From assembly GCA_028292565.1 (NCBI GenBank), contig JAQGMD010000380.1:1-12205 (forward strand): a stretch of DNA of 12,205 nt, written 5' to 3'. Below, one piece after another: positions 1 through 7,661 of the stretch. Numbering within the stretch: position 1 is the first letter of the stretch; every line of letters starts with the position of its first letter. This DNA is from Burkholderia sp. GTDB lineage: Bacteria > Pseudomonadota > Gammaproteobacteria > Burkholderiales > Burkholderiaceae. Under the pieces are notes generated by a model, which was not told where the DNA came from, made no database searches, and worked only from the letters and a program-made list of their open reading frames with translations. The translations under genes were made by a program, and so were the position numbers.

Positions 1-150
1 GTCGAGGTAGCGCCATTCGTCGAACAGGTTGGGGCCGAAGCCGCTGCGCTTGATCGACTTCAGGAACTGCTTCGGGATGATGGCATCGGTGTCGACATTC
101 GCGCGATCCAGCGGTGCAACCAGTCCATCGTGTAGGGTAAATTTGTCCAT
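1..150 (-). CDS. leuD: 3-isopropylmalate dehydratase small subunit LeuD, N-terminal part (cut by window edge)
   Basis: Small subunit of isopropylmalate isomerase, which with LeuC converts 2-isopropylmalate to 3-isopropylmalate in leucine biosynthesis in the cytoplasm. Only the first 50 codons are present; the gene runs off the left edge. The visible protein begins [20 protein letters not shown] and continues with [19 protein letters not shown] and LFDEWRYLD. These are the hallmark N-terminal blocks of LeuD, including the conserved [14 protein letters not shown] segment. The ATG at 150-148 is chosen because the family starts at this point; a weak GGAA ribosome-binding site lies 8 nt upstream. 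It follows leuC on the same strand after 107 bp, and the two are almost certainly cotranscribed. No defect is visible in the part shown. Confidence 0.95.
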   Translation of the reverse strand, partial: MDKFTLHDGLVAPLDRANVDTDAIIPKQFLKSIKRSGFGPNLFDEWRYLD

Positions 151-203
151 GATCTTGATTCCAATTGCCGCTTACCTTCAGGGGCAAACGGCTACACTCT
201 CAA

Positions 204-260
204 TTATGTTTTGGCGGCGCTTTCGACTTGCTCACCGGCCGTCCTGATGCCCTGGAGACT
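204..260 (-). pseudogene. Possible remnant of an entericidin-like small lipoprotein gene between leuC and leuD
   Basis: The leuC-leuD gap holds an in-frame tail reading [18 protein letters not shown] followed by TAA (206-204). The spacing of AGEQVESAAK resembles the C-terminal half of entericidin A/B lipoproteins, which typically read like CNTxxGxGxDIxxAGExIExAAxK. From general knowledge, such small lipoprotein genes sit between leuC and leuD in several Burkholderiales. Here the signal peptide, lipobox cysteine and start codon are missing. The frame continues upstream only as an out-of-frame reading of leuC. I infer a 5' deletion that joined the remnant to the leuC stop. The match is short and could be chance, so confidence is modest. 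Confidence 0.35.
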
Positions 261-1663
261 CAACGCAATGCGCGGACGTCCACAAAATGTCCGGCAATAC
301 CCGCAGCGGCAGCCATGGCGGGAGATACCAGATGACTGCGTCCGCCCTGTCCCTGCCGACCTTCGAAATTGCGGTTGGAGGTCGATGCGCAACGCTCGCC
401 AGGTTCCAGACGGTCCGCATTCATGGCCAGGCACATCGAGCAACCCGGCTCACGCCATTCAAAACCGGCGTCCCTGAAAATCTTGTCGAGGCCTTCGCGC
501 TCGGCCTGCTCCTTCACCAGGCCGGAGCCCGGGACCACCAACGCCAGCTTGACGTTCGATGCGCGGAACTTGCCGCGCACGACCGCCGCCGCGGCGCGCA
601 AGTCTTCAATACGCGAGTTGGTGCAGGAGCCGATGAAGACTTTGTCGATGCGGATGTCCGAGATCGCCGTATTCGGCTTCAGGCCCATGTAGGCCAGCGC
701 CTTTTCCATCGCGTCACGCCTGGCGGCGTCTTTTTCTTTGTCCGGATCCGGTACGCGGTCGTCGATCGACACTACCATCTCGGGCGAAGTGCCCCAGGTG
801 ACCTGCGGCCTGATTTCCGCTGCATTCAGCGTGACCACCAGGTCGAACTTCGCACCTTGATCGGAATGCAGCGTGCGCCAGTATTCAACCGCGCGATCCC
901 AGTGTGGTCCGACCGGGGAAAGCGGACGGCCTTTCACGTAATCGATCGTGGTGTCGTCGACCGCAATCATGCCTGCGCGGGCGCCTGCTTCGATCGCCAT
1001 ATTGCAAACCGTCATCCGGCCTTCCATCGAGAGCGAACGGATGGCGGAGCCGCCGAATTCGATTGCATAGCCGGTGCCGCCGGCAGTCCCGATCTTGCCG
1101 ATAATGGCGAGGACGATGTCTTTTGCTGTCACGCCCGCCGGCATCGCGCCGTCGACCTGCACCAGCATGGCTTTGGATTTCTTCGCCAGCAGCGTTTGCG
1201 TCGCGAGCACGTGCTCGACTTCCGATGTACCGATTCCGTGCGCCAGGCAGCCGAACGCGCCGTGCGTCGATGTATGCGAGTCGCCGCACACGACGGTCAT
1301 TCCCGGCAGTGTGGCGCCCTGCTCCGGCCCGATCACGTGCACGATGCCCTGGCGCCTGTCGCGCATGTTGAAATAGGTCAGCCCATGTTCCTTGGCGTTG
1401 TCGTCCAGTGTCTCGACCTGCAAGCGCGAGATCGGATCGGCGATGCCGCCGGCCCGATCGGTCGTCGGGACGTTGTGGTCAGCGACAGCCAGGTTGGCGG
1501 AGACACGCCATGGCTTGCGTCCGGTGAGCTTCAGTCCTTCGAATGCCTGCGGACTGGTGACTTCATGCACCAGGTGGCGGTCTATGTATAGGATCGTCGT
1601 ACCGTCTTGTTCGGTATGAACGACGTGCGATTGCCAGAGTTTGTCGTAGAGCGTTTGAGCCAT
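260..1663 (-). CDS. leuC: 3-isopropylmalate dehydratase large subunit LeuC
   Basis: Catalytic iron-sulfur subunit of isopropylmalate isomerase (leucine biosynthesis, cytoplasm), an aconitase-family protein. The 467 residues match the usual family length of about 466. The three [4Fe-4S] cluster cysteines are visible: Cys347 in [12 protein letters not shown], and Cys408 and Cys411 in [10 protein letters not shown]. Aconitase blocks such as [10 protein letters not shown] (61-70), [15 protein letters not shown] (124-138) and [12 protein letters not shown] (427-438) are intact. The ATG at 1663-1661 gives the family N-terminus [19 protein letters not shown] eight codons further upstream is open but adds residues not typical of LeuC. 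No strong Shine-Dalgarno is seen. An extended -10 promoter lies just upstream, and leuD follows. Intact and ordinary. Confidence 0.97.
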   Translation of the reverse strand: MAQTLYDKLWQSHVVHTEQDGTTILYIDRHLVHEVTSPQAFEGLKLTGRKPWRVSANLAVADHNVPTTDRAGGIADPISRLQVETLDDNAKEHGLTYFNMRDRRQGIVHVIGPEQGATLPGMTVVCGDSHTSTHGAFGCLAHGIGTSEVEHVLATQTLLAKKSKAMLVQVDGAMPAGVTAKDIVLAIIGKIGTAGGTGYAIEFGGSAIRSLSMEGRMTVCNMAIEAGARAGMIAVDDTTIDYVKGRPLSPVGPHWDRAVEYWRTLHSDQGAKFDLVVTLNAAEIRPQVTWGTSPEMVVSIDDRVPDPDKEKDAARRDAMEKALAYMGLKPNTAISDIRIDKVFIGSCTNSRIEDLRAAAAVVRGKFRASNVKLALVVPGSGLVKEQAEREGLDKIFRDAGFEWREPGCSMCLAMNADRLEPGERCASTSNRNFEGRQGQGGRSHLVSPAMAAAAGIAGHFVDVRALR

Positions 1664-1707
1664 GTCGCAAAATGTGCCAAGCAGCACGAGTCGGGGAATA
1701 GCTCTCG

Positions 1708-1716
1708 ATTATGCCA
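1708..1716 (-). promoter_or_regulatory. Putative extended -10 promoter of leuC
   Basis: Read on the minus strand, the sequence is TGGCATAAT: a TGn extension directly before CATAAT, which matches five of six bases of the sigma-70 -10 box. It lies about 45 nt before the leuC ATG, giving a 5' leader of roughly 35-40 nt. The -35 region is poor (T-rich, TTTTGC-like), as is common for extended -10 promoters. It sits between the terminator of the upstream gene and leuC, so leuC probably starts its own transcript here. Assigned by eye. Confidence 0.45.
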
Positions 1717-1763
1717 TAGTTGGGCAAGGCAAAAGCGCACGGCCGGCTTTGCCCGACCAATGA

Positions 1764-1795
1764 AAAACGCCCGCGGCATAGGCAGCGGGCGTTTT
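1764..1795 (-). terminator. Rho-independent terminator after the M48 protease gene
   Basis: Perfect 11-bp stem (AAAACGCCCGC, 1764-1774, with GCGGGCGTTTT, 1785-1795) and a 10-nt loop. On the minus strand the stem is followed by a run of T (GTTTTTC). It starts about 22 nt past the stop codon of the M48 gene and before the leuC promoter, so it separates the aroC/MFS/M48 transcript from leuC. The A/T arms also give a T-run on the plus strand, so it could act in both directions, although no plus-strand gene ends here. Confidence 0.88.
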
Positions 1796-1816
1796 GTTAT
1801 TTATTTTGCAATAACG

Positions 1817-2647
1817 TTACTTTTTCTTCGCCTGCTCATACAGAGGCATTACGCGTGCCGAATAATCGGTCAGGTCGCTCATCCGATCCTCGCGCGACGG
1901 GTGGGTCGACATGAACTTGGGCGGCTCGCCTCCTGCCGACTGTCCCATCTTTTGCCAAAGTGTGATCGCTGCCCGCGGGTCATAGCCGGCGCGCGCGGCA
2001 AGCTCCACCCCGATGCGATCGGCTTCGGTTTCGTGGCGGCGCGAATTCGGCAAGCCAAGCAGGCCCATGTACGCGTATTCCGCGCCCTTCGCCCCGACGT
2101 CACCTAGCCCGAACAGCGCGGAACCGACCGAGATCAGTCCTCCGGCAACCATTTGTTCCGACGCACGCTCGCGTGAGTGTTCGCGAAGCGCATGCGCAAT
2201 TTCGTGACCCATCACCGCAGCCAACTCATCGTCGGTCACCTTTAGCTTCTCGATGAGGCCCGTGTACACCGCCATCTTGCCGCCCGGCATGGCCCATGCA
2301 TTGACTTCGGGAACTGACAGGACGTTGACCTCCCAGTTCCATTTCTGCGCGTCGGGTCGGAACGCGGCTACCTGCGGAATGATGCGGTTTGCGATGGCAC
2401 GTACGCGATTGACTTGCGCCTGGTCACGATTCAGCACCCCTTTCTGCTTGGCTTCCGCTATTACCTCACTGTACTGTTTGCCGGCAGCCTGTTCGATCTC
2501 TTGCGACGAGACCGCCATTCTTTGCTGCCGGTCGACACCGACCACGCCGCTTTGCGTCGTCTGTACCGTTTCGCAAGCAACCAGTGCCATGACAGTTGCT
2601 GCCAATGCGACCGGTTTGAATATCGTGCGCTTGACGAATTTGTTCAT
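1817..2647 (-). CDS. M48 family zinc metalloprotease, outer-membrane-type lipoprotein (LoiP/YggG-like)
   Basis: Predicted periplasm-facing lipoprotein peptidase of the M48 (HtpX/Oma1/LoiP) family, likely acting in envelope protein quality control. It has 276 residues. The N-terminus is a lipoprotein signal peptide with the lipobox LVAC, making Cys25 the lipid-bearing residue; the +2 residue is Glu rather than Asp, compatible with outer-membrane sorting. The zinc site is HEIAH (148-152), with the third ligand Glu206 in HETEAD (205-210). The family's late THPS motif is at 248-251. The ATG (2647-2645) overlaps the stop of the MFS gene as ATGA. A GAGGT Shine-Dalgarno six bases upstream lies inside the last MFS codons, so translation is likely coupled. 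A strong terminator follows. The exact substrate and orthology to LoiP cannot be told from sequence alone. Confidence 0.9.
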   Translation of the reverse strand: MNKFVKRTIFKPVALAATVMALVACETVQTTQSGVVGVDRQQRMAVSSQEIEQAAGKQYSEVIAEAKQKGVLNRDQAQVNRVRAIANRIIPQVAAFRPDAQKWNWEVNVLSVPEVNAWAMPGGKMAVYTGLIEKLKVTDDELAAVMGHEIAHALREHSRERASEQMVAGGLISVGSALFGLGDVGAKGAEYAYMGLLGLPNSRRHETEADRIGVELAARAGYDPRAAITLWQKMGQSAGGEPPKFMSTHPSREDRMSDLTDYSARVMPLYEQAKKK

Positions 2648-3816
2648 TTTTTTACCTCATTATGTGGTTGCCAGCGGTACGACAATACGGCCGCTCCGGT
2701 CGCCGCTAACGAAAATATTGCTGCCATCAAATAGACCGCATGGGACCCGAATGTATCCCATAAACCACTTAAAATCAGCCCGCCGATCGTGCCCCCTAGG
2801 CCGTAAGAAATACTGATGAACAATGCCTGGCCGCGCGCCTGCAGCGGTCCCGAGAACCATCGCTGTAAAGTCGCGACCGATGCCGAATGATGCGTCCCGA
2901 ACGTCGCAGCGTGAAGCACCTGCGCTATCAGCAGCAGGACTACCGACTCCGCGCCGAAGCCGATCATCAGGAACCGCACCACGGCGATCAACAGACTGGC
3001 CACCATCATCCGCTGCACGCCGAAGCGGCGGAACAGCGGCGCCTGGTAAAAGAAGAACACGATCTCCGCGATTACGCCCACCGACCACATCAAGCCTATC
3101 ACCGTATTGCTGTAACCGATTTGCGCGAGATAAAGAGAATAGTAGACATACAGCGACGCATGTGCGGCGATCATCAGAAAGGTCGACGCAAAAAAGGCGA
3201 TCACTTCGCGCCGCTTCAGGAGCGACGCCACCGATGGAGCGTCTTGGTGCGCGGGTGGATGAGGCGACTCATCCATACGCAGGCAGGCGGCCAGCACCAT
3301 TGCAAGCGAGGCAAGCGTAATCCATGGCAGGAAGCCGATACCCCACCAGTCAAGCATCTGCCCGCCGAGGGTCACCGCCGCGATAAAGCCGACCGAGCCC
3401 CATAGCCGCACCTTGCCATAGTTCGTGAGGTCGCCGCGCATTTCGGACAGCATCAGCGCTTCGGATAACGGCCCCTGGGCACTGGTGAATGCGTTGAGCA
3501 CGACCATCACAACGAAGAAATGCGTAAAGGTCTGACCGAAAAATATTCCGCAGAAGGACACCAGCGCCGCCATCGCGGTGAAGCGCAGGACGGCCACCCG
3601 CCGCCGGCTATGGTCCGCGACCCAGCCCCACAGGTTCGGCCCAAAAATGCGCATGACCTGCATCAGCGACATCAGGACGCCGATTTGCGTCGCGGTCATT
3701 CCATTTTCCGCGAAATACAGGCTGGCATACGGCGAGAACACGCCGACGTAACCGTAATACGCGAAAAAGAAAAGCGCGAAGCTGACCGATTGTTTAGACC
3801 AGGATGGGTGCGGCAC
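2644..3816 (-). CDS. MFS transporter, MFS_1-like / 3-phenylpropionate-permease-like (HcaT-type)
   Basis: Inner-membrane transporter of the major facilitator superfamily, 390 residues, with about 12 hydrophobic segments and a soluble central loop around 172-190 (ESPHPPAHQDAPS). The inter-helix motif WGWVADHSRRR is at 63-73. NYGKVRLWGSVGF at 122-134 is characteristic of the LacY/HcaT-like MFS_1 branch. It starts with GTG (3816-3814), chosen because the first helix begins about ten residues in and no other start fits; no clear Shine-Dalgarno is visible. It lies 99 bp after aroC on the same strand, and its TGA overlaps the ATG of the M48 gene. The substrate is unknown: the phenylpropionate label refers to family likeness only, and no catabolic genes lie nearby. 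Probably cotranscribed with aroC and the protease gene. Confidence 0.87.
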   Translation of the reverse strand: MPHPSWSKQSVSFALFFFAYYGYVGVFSPYASLYFAENGMTATQIGVLMSLMQVMRIFGPNLWGWVADHSRRRVAVLRFTAMAALVSFCGIFFGQTFTHFFVVMVVLNAFTSAQGPLSEALMLSEMRGDLTNYGKVRLWGSVGFIAAVTLGGQMLDWWGIGFLPWITLASLAMVLAACLRMDESPHPPAHQDAPSVASLLKRREVIAFFASTFLMIAAHASLYVYYSLYLAQIGYSNTVIGLMWSVGVIAEIVFFFYQAPLFRRFGVQRMMVASLLIAVVRFLMIGFGAESVVLLLIAQVLHAATFGTHHSASVATLQRWFSGPLQARGQALFISISYGLGGTIGGLILSGLWDTFGSHAVYLMAAIFSLAATGAAVLSYRWQPHNEVKK

Positions 3817-3876
3817 GTGGATGGCTTTTCGGAGCGGCAGGCTCGTTGGGAATTAGTCCGGTTTTGCGTGCTGCTG

Positions 3877-3897
3877 CCCCGCTCCTGCCGAACGGGG
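3877..3897 (-). other. GC-rich hairpin in the aroC-MFS gap
   Basis: Within the 99-bp gap between the aroC stop and the MFS start, CCCCG (3877-3881) can pair with CGGGG (3893-3897) across an 11-nt loop. A second, wider inverted repeat, CGGCAGG (3835-3841) and CCTGCCG (3884-3890), competes with it. Neither is followed by a T-run on the minus strand, so this is not a convincing terminator. It may tune how much transcript continues from aroC into the MFS gene, or mean nothing in DNA this GC-rich. Confidence 0.25.
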
Positions 3898-3915
3898 GAC
3901 TTTCACGTCGTGCTA

Positions 3916-5016
3916 TTACCTGGGCCGGGCCGGAATTTTCGGCGTTGCCACCTCGACGTCGCCGCATTGCGCCCGATGGCGCAGCGCATGATCCATCAGC
4001 ACCAGCGCCAGCATTGCTTCCGCGATCGGAGTGGCGCGAATGCCGACACAGGGATCGTGGCGACCGAAGGTTTCGACGCTGATGGGATTGCCGCTCTTGT
4101 CAATGGAGCGGCGCGGAGTACGGATACTGGAGGTGGGCTTGATGGCGATCGACACCGTGATGTCCTGCCCGGTCGATATCCCGCCCAGCACGCCGCCGGC
4201 ATTATTCGAGAGAAAGCCATCCGGCGTCAGCTCGTCGCCGTGCTCGGTCCCTTTCTGCGCGACCGAACGGAAACCCGCGCCGATTTCCACGCCCTTGACC
4301 GCGTTGATCCCCATCATGGCGTAGGCAATGTCCGCATCCAGCTTGTCGTAAATCGGTTCACCGAGGCCAACCGGCACATTCTCGGCGACGACATCGATAC
4401 GCGCCCCGCAGGAATCGCCGTCCTTGCGCAAGGTGTCCATATAGGCTTCCAGTTCCGGGATCATACTGGCGTTGGCGGCAAAGAACGGGTTCTGCGTAAC
4501 CTGTTCCCACGATTCGAACGGAATCGCGATCTCGCCCAGCTGGCTCATGCAGCCCTTGAAAGTGGTGCCGTATTGCTGCTGCAGCCACTTCTTTGCAATC
4601 GCTGCGGCGCCCACCACCGGCGCGGTCAGGCGTGCAGACGAGCGGCCACCGCCACGCGGATCGCGGATTCCGTACTTGTGCCAGTAGGTATAGTCGGCGT
4701 GGCCCGGCCGGAAGGTGTCAACGATATTGCCGTAATCCTTGCTGCGCTGGTCTTCGTTGCGGATCAGCAGTGCGATCGGCGTGCCGGTTGTCTTCCCTTC
4801 GAAAACCCCCGAAAGGATCTCGACCCGGTCGGACTCCTGCCGTTGCGTGACGTGGCGCGAGGTGCCCGGCTTGCGGCGATCCAGCTCGGGTTGTATGTCG
4901 GCTTCGGACAAGGCCATGCCCGGCGGGCAGCCGTCGACGACGCAGCCGATCGCCGGACCGTGCGATTCGCCAAAGGTGGTAACGGTAAAGAGTGTGCCAA
5001 AGGTATTGCCGGACAT
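3916..5016 (-). CDS. aroC: Chorismate synthase
   Basis: Last enzyme of the shikimate pathway. It converts 5-enolpyruvylshikimate-3-phosphate to chorismate using reduced FMN, in the cytoplasm. At 366 residues it is close to the usual bacterial length of about 360. The family signatures are intact: [15 protein letters not shown] (15-29), RPGHADYTY (103-111) with the conserved His106, [11 protein letters not shown] (122-132) and [18 protein letters not shown] (338-355). The ATG at 5016-5014 gives the standard [11 protein letters not shown]-terminus; the ribosome-binding site is weak. It is the first gene of the apparent aroC-MFS-M48 transcription unit and is divergent from the c-di-GMP signalling genes on the right. 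Nothing is unusual about the protein. Confidence 0.98.
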   Translation of the reverse strand: MSGNTFGTLFTVTTFGESHGPAIGCVVDGCPPGMALSEADIQPELDRRKPGTSRHVTQRQESDRVEILSGVFEGKTTGTPIALLIRNEDQRSKDYGNIVDTFRPGHADYTYWHKYGIRDPRGGGRSSARLTAPVVGAAAIAKKWLQQQYGTTFKGCMSQLGEIAIPFESWEQVTQNPFFAANASMIPELEAYMDTLRKDGDSCGARIDVVAENVPVGLGEPIYDKLDADIAYAMMGINAVKGVEIGAGFRSVAQKGTEHGDELTPDGFLSNNAGGVLGGISTGQDITVSIAIKPTSSIRTPRRSIDKSGNPISVETFGRHDPCVGIRATPIAEAMLALVLMDHALRHRAQCGDVEVATPKIPARPR

Positions 5017-5116
5017 GATCGAGCTCAGGTGTTCTAAACCCTCGATTTTAGCTTATCGCCCGTAGGAACCGCCGAACTGTCGAAATTGACCGGGTGTCGG
5101 AGGCCCCTTCCGCGGA

Positions 5117-5144
5117 ATTTTGTCAGGACTTGCAGGCATGACAA
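5117..5144 (-). promoter_or_regulatory. Candidate sigma-70 promoter for aroC
   Basis: On the minus strand TTGTCA (5144-5139, five of six consensus bases) is followed after 16 bp by CAAAAT (5122-5117, four of six). A start near 5110 would leave a leader of roughly 95 nt before the aroC ATG. Spacing is slightly short and the -10 box moderate. A TAAAAT box closer to the gene (5050-5045) lacks a -35 partner. Confidence 0.3.
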
Positions 5145-5161
5145 TGAAATGTCTCAATTTA

Positions 5162-5178
5162 TTTCAAAAGTATTGAAA
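5162..5178. repeat. Short inverted repeat, possible operator
   Basis: TTTCAA (5162-5167) and TTGAAA (5173-5178) are perfect inverted arms around a 5-bp spacer, in the AT-rich centre of the divergent region. The right arm also resembles a -35 box. A dimeric regulator could bind here, but two 6-bp arms in AT-rich DNA can arise by chance. Confidence 0.3.
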
Positions 5179-5217
5179 CTCCATATTCCATCCGACAAGA
5201 TTATCCCGGCGCGAAGC

Positions 5218-5237
5218 ATCTGCACTAATCTGCACTA
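5218..5237. repeat. Perfect 10-bp tandem duplication
   Basis: ATCTGCACTA occurs twice head to tail (5218-5227 and 5228-5237), about 120 bp before the start of the EAL response-regulator gene. One full helical turn separates the copies, so a protein could bind both on the same DNA face. It may equally be a slippage duplication. Confidence 0.6.
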
Positions 5238-5250
5238 TTCCACAGTGAAA

Positions 5251-5286
5251 AGAAGCCCCGGCATGGCGCCCGCGTGACCGGCTTCT
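5251..5286 (+). other. Potential stem-loop in the leader of the EAL gene
   Basis: AGAAGCC (5251-5257) pairs perfectly with GGCTTCT (5280-5286), and two more G-C pairs are possible past a small bulge. It lies about 70 nt before the start codon and lacks a T-run, so it is not a terminator. It could be a structured mRNA leader. I see no conserved riboswitch core in it. Confidence 0.3.
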
Positions 5287-5353
5287 CCTGAAACCACGGC
5301 TTTCCCGGCGCGTAGTCCCGTTCCGCCCAGAAGACCTATCAATCGGAGAGCAT

Positions 5354-7606
5354 ATGGCCGTAGAAATAACCTCGATGGACGACGATATCGTCTTCCTGGA
5401 TGAGACGGCGCAGGGCTCTCACGCAGCCGACCAGGCGGTGGCGCAAGCCGTCTGGCGCGTCATGATCGTGGACGATGATCCTGACGTACATACCGCGACC
5501 ACCTTTGCACTGTGCAACCTGGAAATGCAGCGTCGCCCGCTGCAGTTTATCCACGCCTACTCCGCCGCACACGCCCGGCAACTGCTGGACCAGGAAAAGG
5601 ACGTCGCCGTCATCCTGCTCGATGTCGTCATGGAGCAGGATGACGCGGGACTGCAACTCGTGCGTTATATCCGCGAGGTATTGAAACTGGCCGAAGTGCG
5701 GATCATCCTTCGCACTGGCCAGCCCGGTTATGCGCCCGAACTCGAGGCTATCCGCGACTACGACATCAATGATTACAAGACCAAATCCGAGCTGACAAGA
5801 ATCAAGCTCTACACTGCCGTGACGGCTGCGATCCGCTCTTATGAACAGATCGGCGCCATCAATGCGAACCGGCGCGGCCTCGACCTCATCGTGCGCGGCA
5901 GCACCGAGATGATGGCCGTAAGCGGCCTGAAGGATTTTGCGGCCGGTGTGCTGACCCGCGCCGCCGGCCTGCTGGGCGTCGACCCGCAAGGTGTGTTCTG
6001 CATCCAGGAAAAAGAGCGCAAGGTGCACAATGATGCGCAGAATGAAGTGTCCGTCGTTGCCGCCGCCGGCGGTGAACAGATCTTGCGTGACCCCGGCCGC
6101 GGCATCAGCGACCAGCGCCTCGCGCCGGCATTGGCGCGTGCCTTCGGCGAGTGCCGCAATGTCTACGGCGAGAACTTTGCAGCCCTGTACTTCACGGGCA
6201 GCGCCTCGCAGGAGTTTGCCGCGTATCTCGATACCGGCAGGCTGCTCAATGACGACGAGCGGCGACTGCTGGAAGTCTTTTGCAGCAACGCCGCGGTCGG
6301 TCTCGATAATGTGCTGTTGCTGACGCGCCTGCATCGGTTTGCCTTCTATGATCCGCTGACCAAGCTTCCCAACCGCACGCACCTGAAGGAAATCCTTGAA
6401 GAGGCGCTGCAATCATCCGCCAGGAGTGAAACTACGCTGGCGCTGGTGGACATCGACCACTTTGCCGAAACCAATGACGCGCTCGGGCACCAGTTCGGCG
6501 ACATGTTGCTGCTGGCGATCTCGGCGCGCCTGCAATCCGAGTTGGACGGCCGGCTGACCATAGGACGGGTCGGCGGCGACACTTTCAGTGTGTTCGGAGA
6601 TTCCGGACACATGGACCCGCAGACCATTCTGGAATTGTTCGACAAGCCATTCGGCATTGATGGCCACGACGTGCAGATGTCAGCCACCATCGGCCTGCTC
6701 CGCCTGCATGAATACGAAGGCAACGGCGCCGATGCGCTCAAAGATGCGGACATCGCATTGAAACGCGCCAAACTGCAGCAGCGCGCGGGACATTTCTATT
6801 TTTCGCGCAGCATGGGCGTCGACATCCGCGAGCGCGTGCGGATCATGCATGCATTGCGCGGTGCGTTCGAAGAAAAGCGACTGTACGTTGTGTATCAGCC
6901 CCAGGTCGATATTGCCACGCGGCGCGCAGTAGGCGCCGAGGCCTTGATGCGCTGGAAAACGGAGGACGGCAATTTTATCCCGCCGGATCGTTTTATCGCG
7001 ATCGCGGAATACTCCGGCCTGATCATCGACCTCGGTGAGTGGGTACTGCGCGAGGCATGCCTTGAAGCGGTGCGCCTGCGAACCAGCGGCGTCAGGAATT
7101 TCAGGATTGCGGTCAATGTCTCGCAGGCCCAGTTCCGCCAGCCGCATTTCCTTGAGATGCTAAATAGCGTGCTGCGGGATACACACGTATCGCCTGACCT
7201 GATCGAACTCGAAATCACGGAATCGATCGCGATGGAGGAACCGGATGCCTTGATCCGGATGTTTGAACAGATCAAACAGACCGGCGTGACCATCGCCATC
7301 GACGATTTCGGCACCGGTTTCTCATCGCTGAGTTACCTGCAGCGGCTGAATGCGGACAAACTCAAGATCGACCGCGCCTTCGTTTCGGAAATCACTCATT
7401 CGTCCCGTGGCAGCAGCATTGCTGAAATGGTGATCCAGCTCGGTCGCAATCTCGGGCTCGCGGTGATAGCGGAAGGCGTGGAAGACGAGCGGCAAGCTGG
7501 AAAGCTCGCGGCACTCGGCTGTCCGTTCGCGCAGGGCTATCTGTTCGCAAGGCCGATGACGGCGGAACAATTGACCGAATGGCTGAAAACCAACGGCCCG
7601 GACTGA
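5354..7606 (+). CDS. Response regulator: receiver-DUF3369-degenerate GGDEF-EAL, predicted c-di-GMP phosphodiesterase
   Basis: A 750-residue soluble response regulator predicted to hydrolyse c-di-GMP. The receiver domain spans about 34-165, with acidic pocket Asp40-42, phospho-acceptor Asp90 in LLDVVM, Thr121, and the NDYKTKSEL block typical of DUF3369 partners. DUF3369 spans about 166-330. The GGDEF domain (about 332-490) keeps VDIDHFAETND but reads GGDTF (407-411), with Thr410 replacing Glu, and lacks the RxxD inhibitory site, so cyclase activity is doubtful. The EAL domain (about 495-745) has a complete catalytic set: Glu529 (EAL), Asn588, Glu620, Asp650-651 (DDFGTG), Lys671, Glu707 and Gln727. 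The ATG has a GGAG ribosome-binding site 5 nt away. A histidine kinase gene follows after 55 bp and is the likely phosphodonor. What the GGDEF domain does (GTP sensing, dimerisation) is inferred. Confidence 0.93.
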   Translation: MAVEITSMDDDIVFLDETAQGSHAADQAVAQAVWRVMIVDDDPDVHTATTFALCNLEMQRRPLQFIHAYSAAHARQLLDQEKDVAVILLDVVMEQDDAGLQLVRYIREVLKLAEVRIILRTGQPGYAPELEAIRDYDINDYKTKSELTRIKLYTAVTAAIRSYEQIGAINANRRGLDLIVRGSTEMMAVSGLKDFAAGVLTRAAGLLGVDPQGVFCIQEKERKVHNDAQNEVSVVAAAGGEQILRDPGRGISDQRLAPALARAFGECRNVYGENFAALYFTGSASQEFAAYLDTGRLLNDDERRLLEVFCSNAAVGLDNVLLLTRLHRFAFYDPLTKLPNRTHLKEILEEALQSSARSETTLALVDIDHFAETNDALGHQFGDMLLLAISARLQSELDGRLTIGRVGGDTFSVFGDSGHMDPQTILELFDKPFGIDGHDVQMSATIGLLRLHEYEGNGADALKDADIALKRAKLQQRAGHFYFSRSMGVDIRERVRIMHALRGAFEEKRLYVVYQPQVDIATRRAVGAEALMRWKTEDGNFIPPDRFIAIAEYSGLIIDLGEWVLREACLEAVRLRTSGVRNFRIAVNVSQAQFRQPHFLEMLNSVLRDTHVSPDLIELEITESIAMEEPDALIRMFEQIKQTGVTIAIDDFGTGFSSLSYLQRLNADKLKIDRAFVSEITHSSRGSSIAEMVIQLGRNLGLAVIAEGVEDERQAGKLAALGCPFAQGYLFARPMTAEQLTEWLKTNGPD

Positions 7607-7661
7607 CCGGCGCTCGCCCCCTGTACTTGCACCCATCCTGGCCCAGGCGGGCCTTATCACG

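Larger units (their letters stand above)
5017..5353. other. Divergent intergenic region between aroC and the EAL gene
   Basis: The 337 bp hold no convincing gene; the short open frames here look like nothing known. The middle (about 5136-5250) is AT-richer than its surroundings, as expected of a shared promoter region. It contains a possible aroC promoter, a 6-5-6 inverted repeat, a perfect 10-bp tandem duplication and a leader hairpin, each listed separately. A GGAGAG Shine-Dalgarno (5345-5350) precedes the rightward gene. No clear sigma-70 promoter for that gene could be assigned. TTGAAA at 5173-5178 is a good -35 match but has only a weak -10 partner. Confidence 0.7.

Noticed and set aside
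287..1591. Long open frame of 434 codons on the plus strand opposite leuC
   Set aside because: It lies wholly within leuC, shows no recognisable domain, and is rich in Arg, His and Ala as expected of the antisense of a GC-rich gene.
3520..5037. Long open frame of 505 codons on the plus strand covering aroC and part of the MFS gene
   Set aside because: It overlaps two well-supported genes on the other strand, has no family likeness, and is a composition-driven shadow.
5251..5286. Leader hairpin as a c-di-GMP riboswitch
   Set aside because: Tempting because the gene downstream handles c-di-GMP, but I cannot find the GEMM core or the tetraloop-receptor elements; it is only a simple stem.
5339..6412. 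Open frame of 357 codons on the minus strand opposite the receiver/DUF3369 region
   Set aside because: It is antisense to clearly recognisable receiver and DUF3369 coding sequence, and I see no domain of its own.
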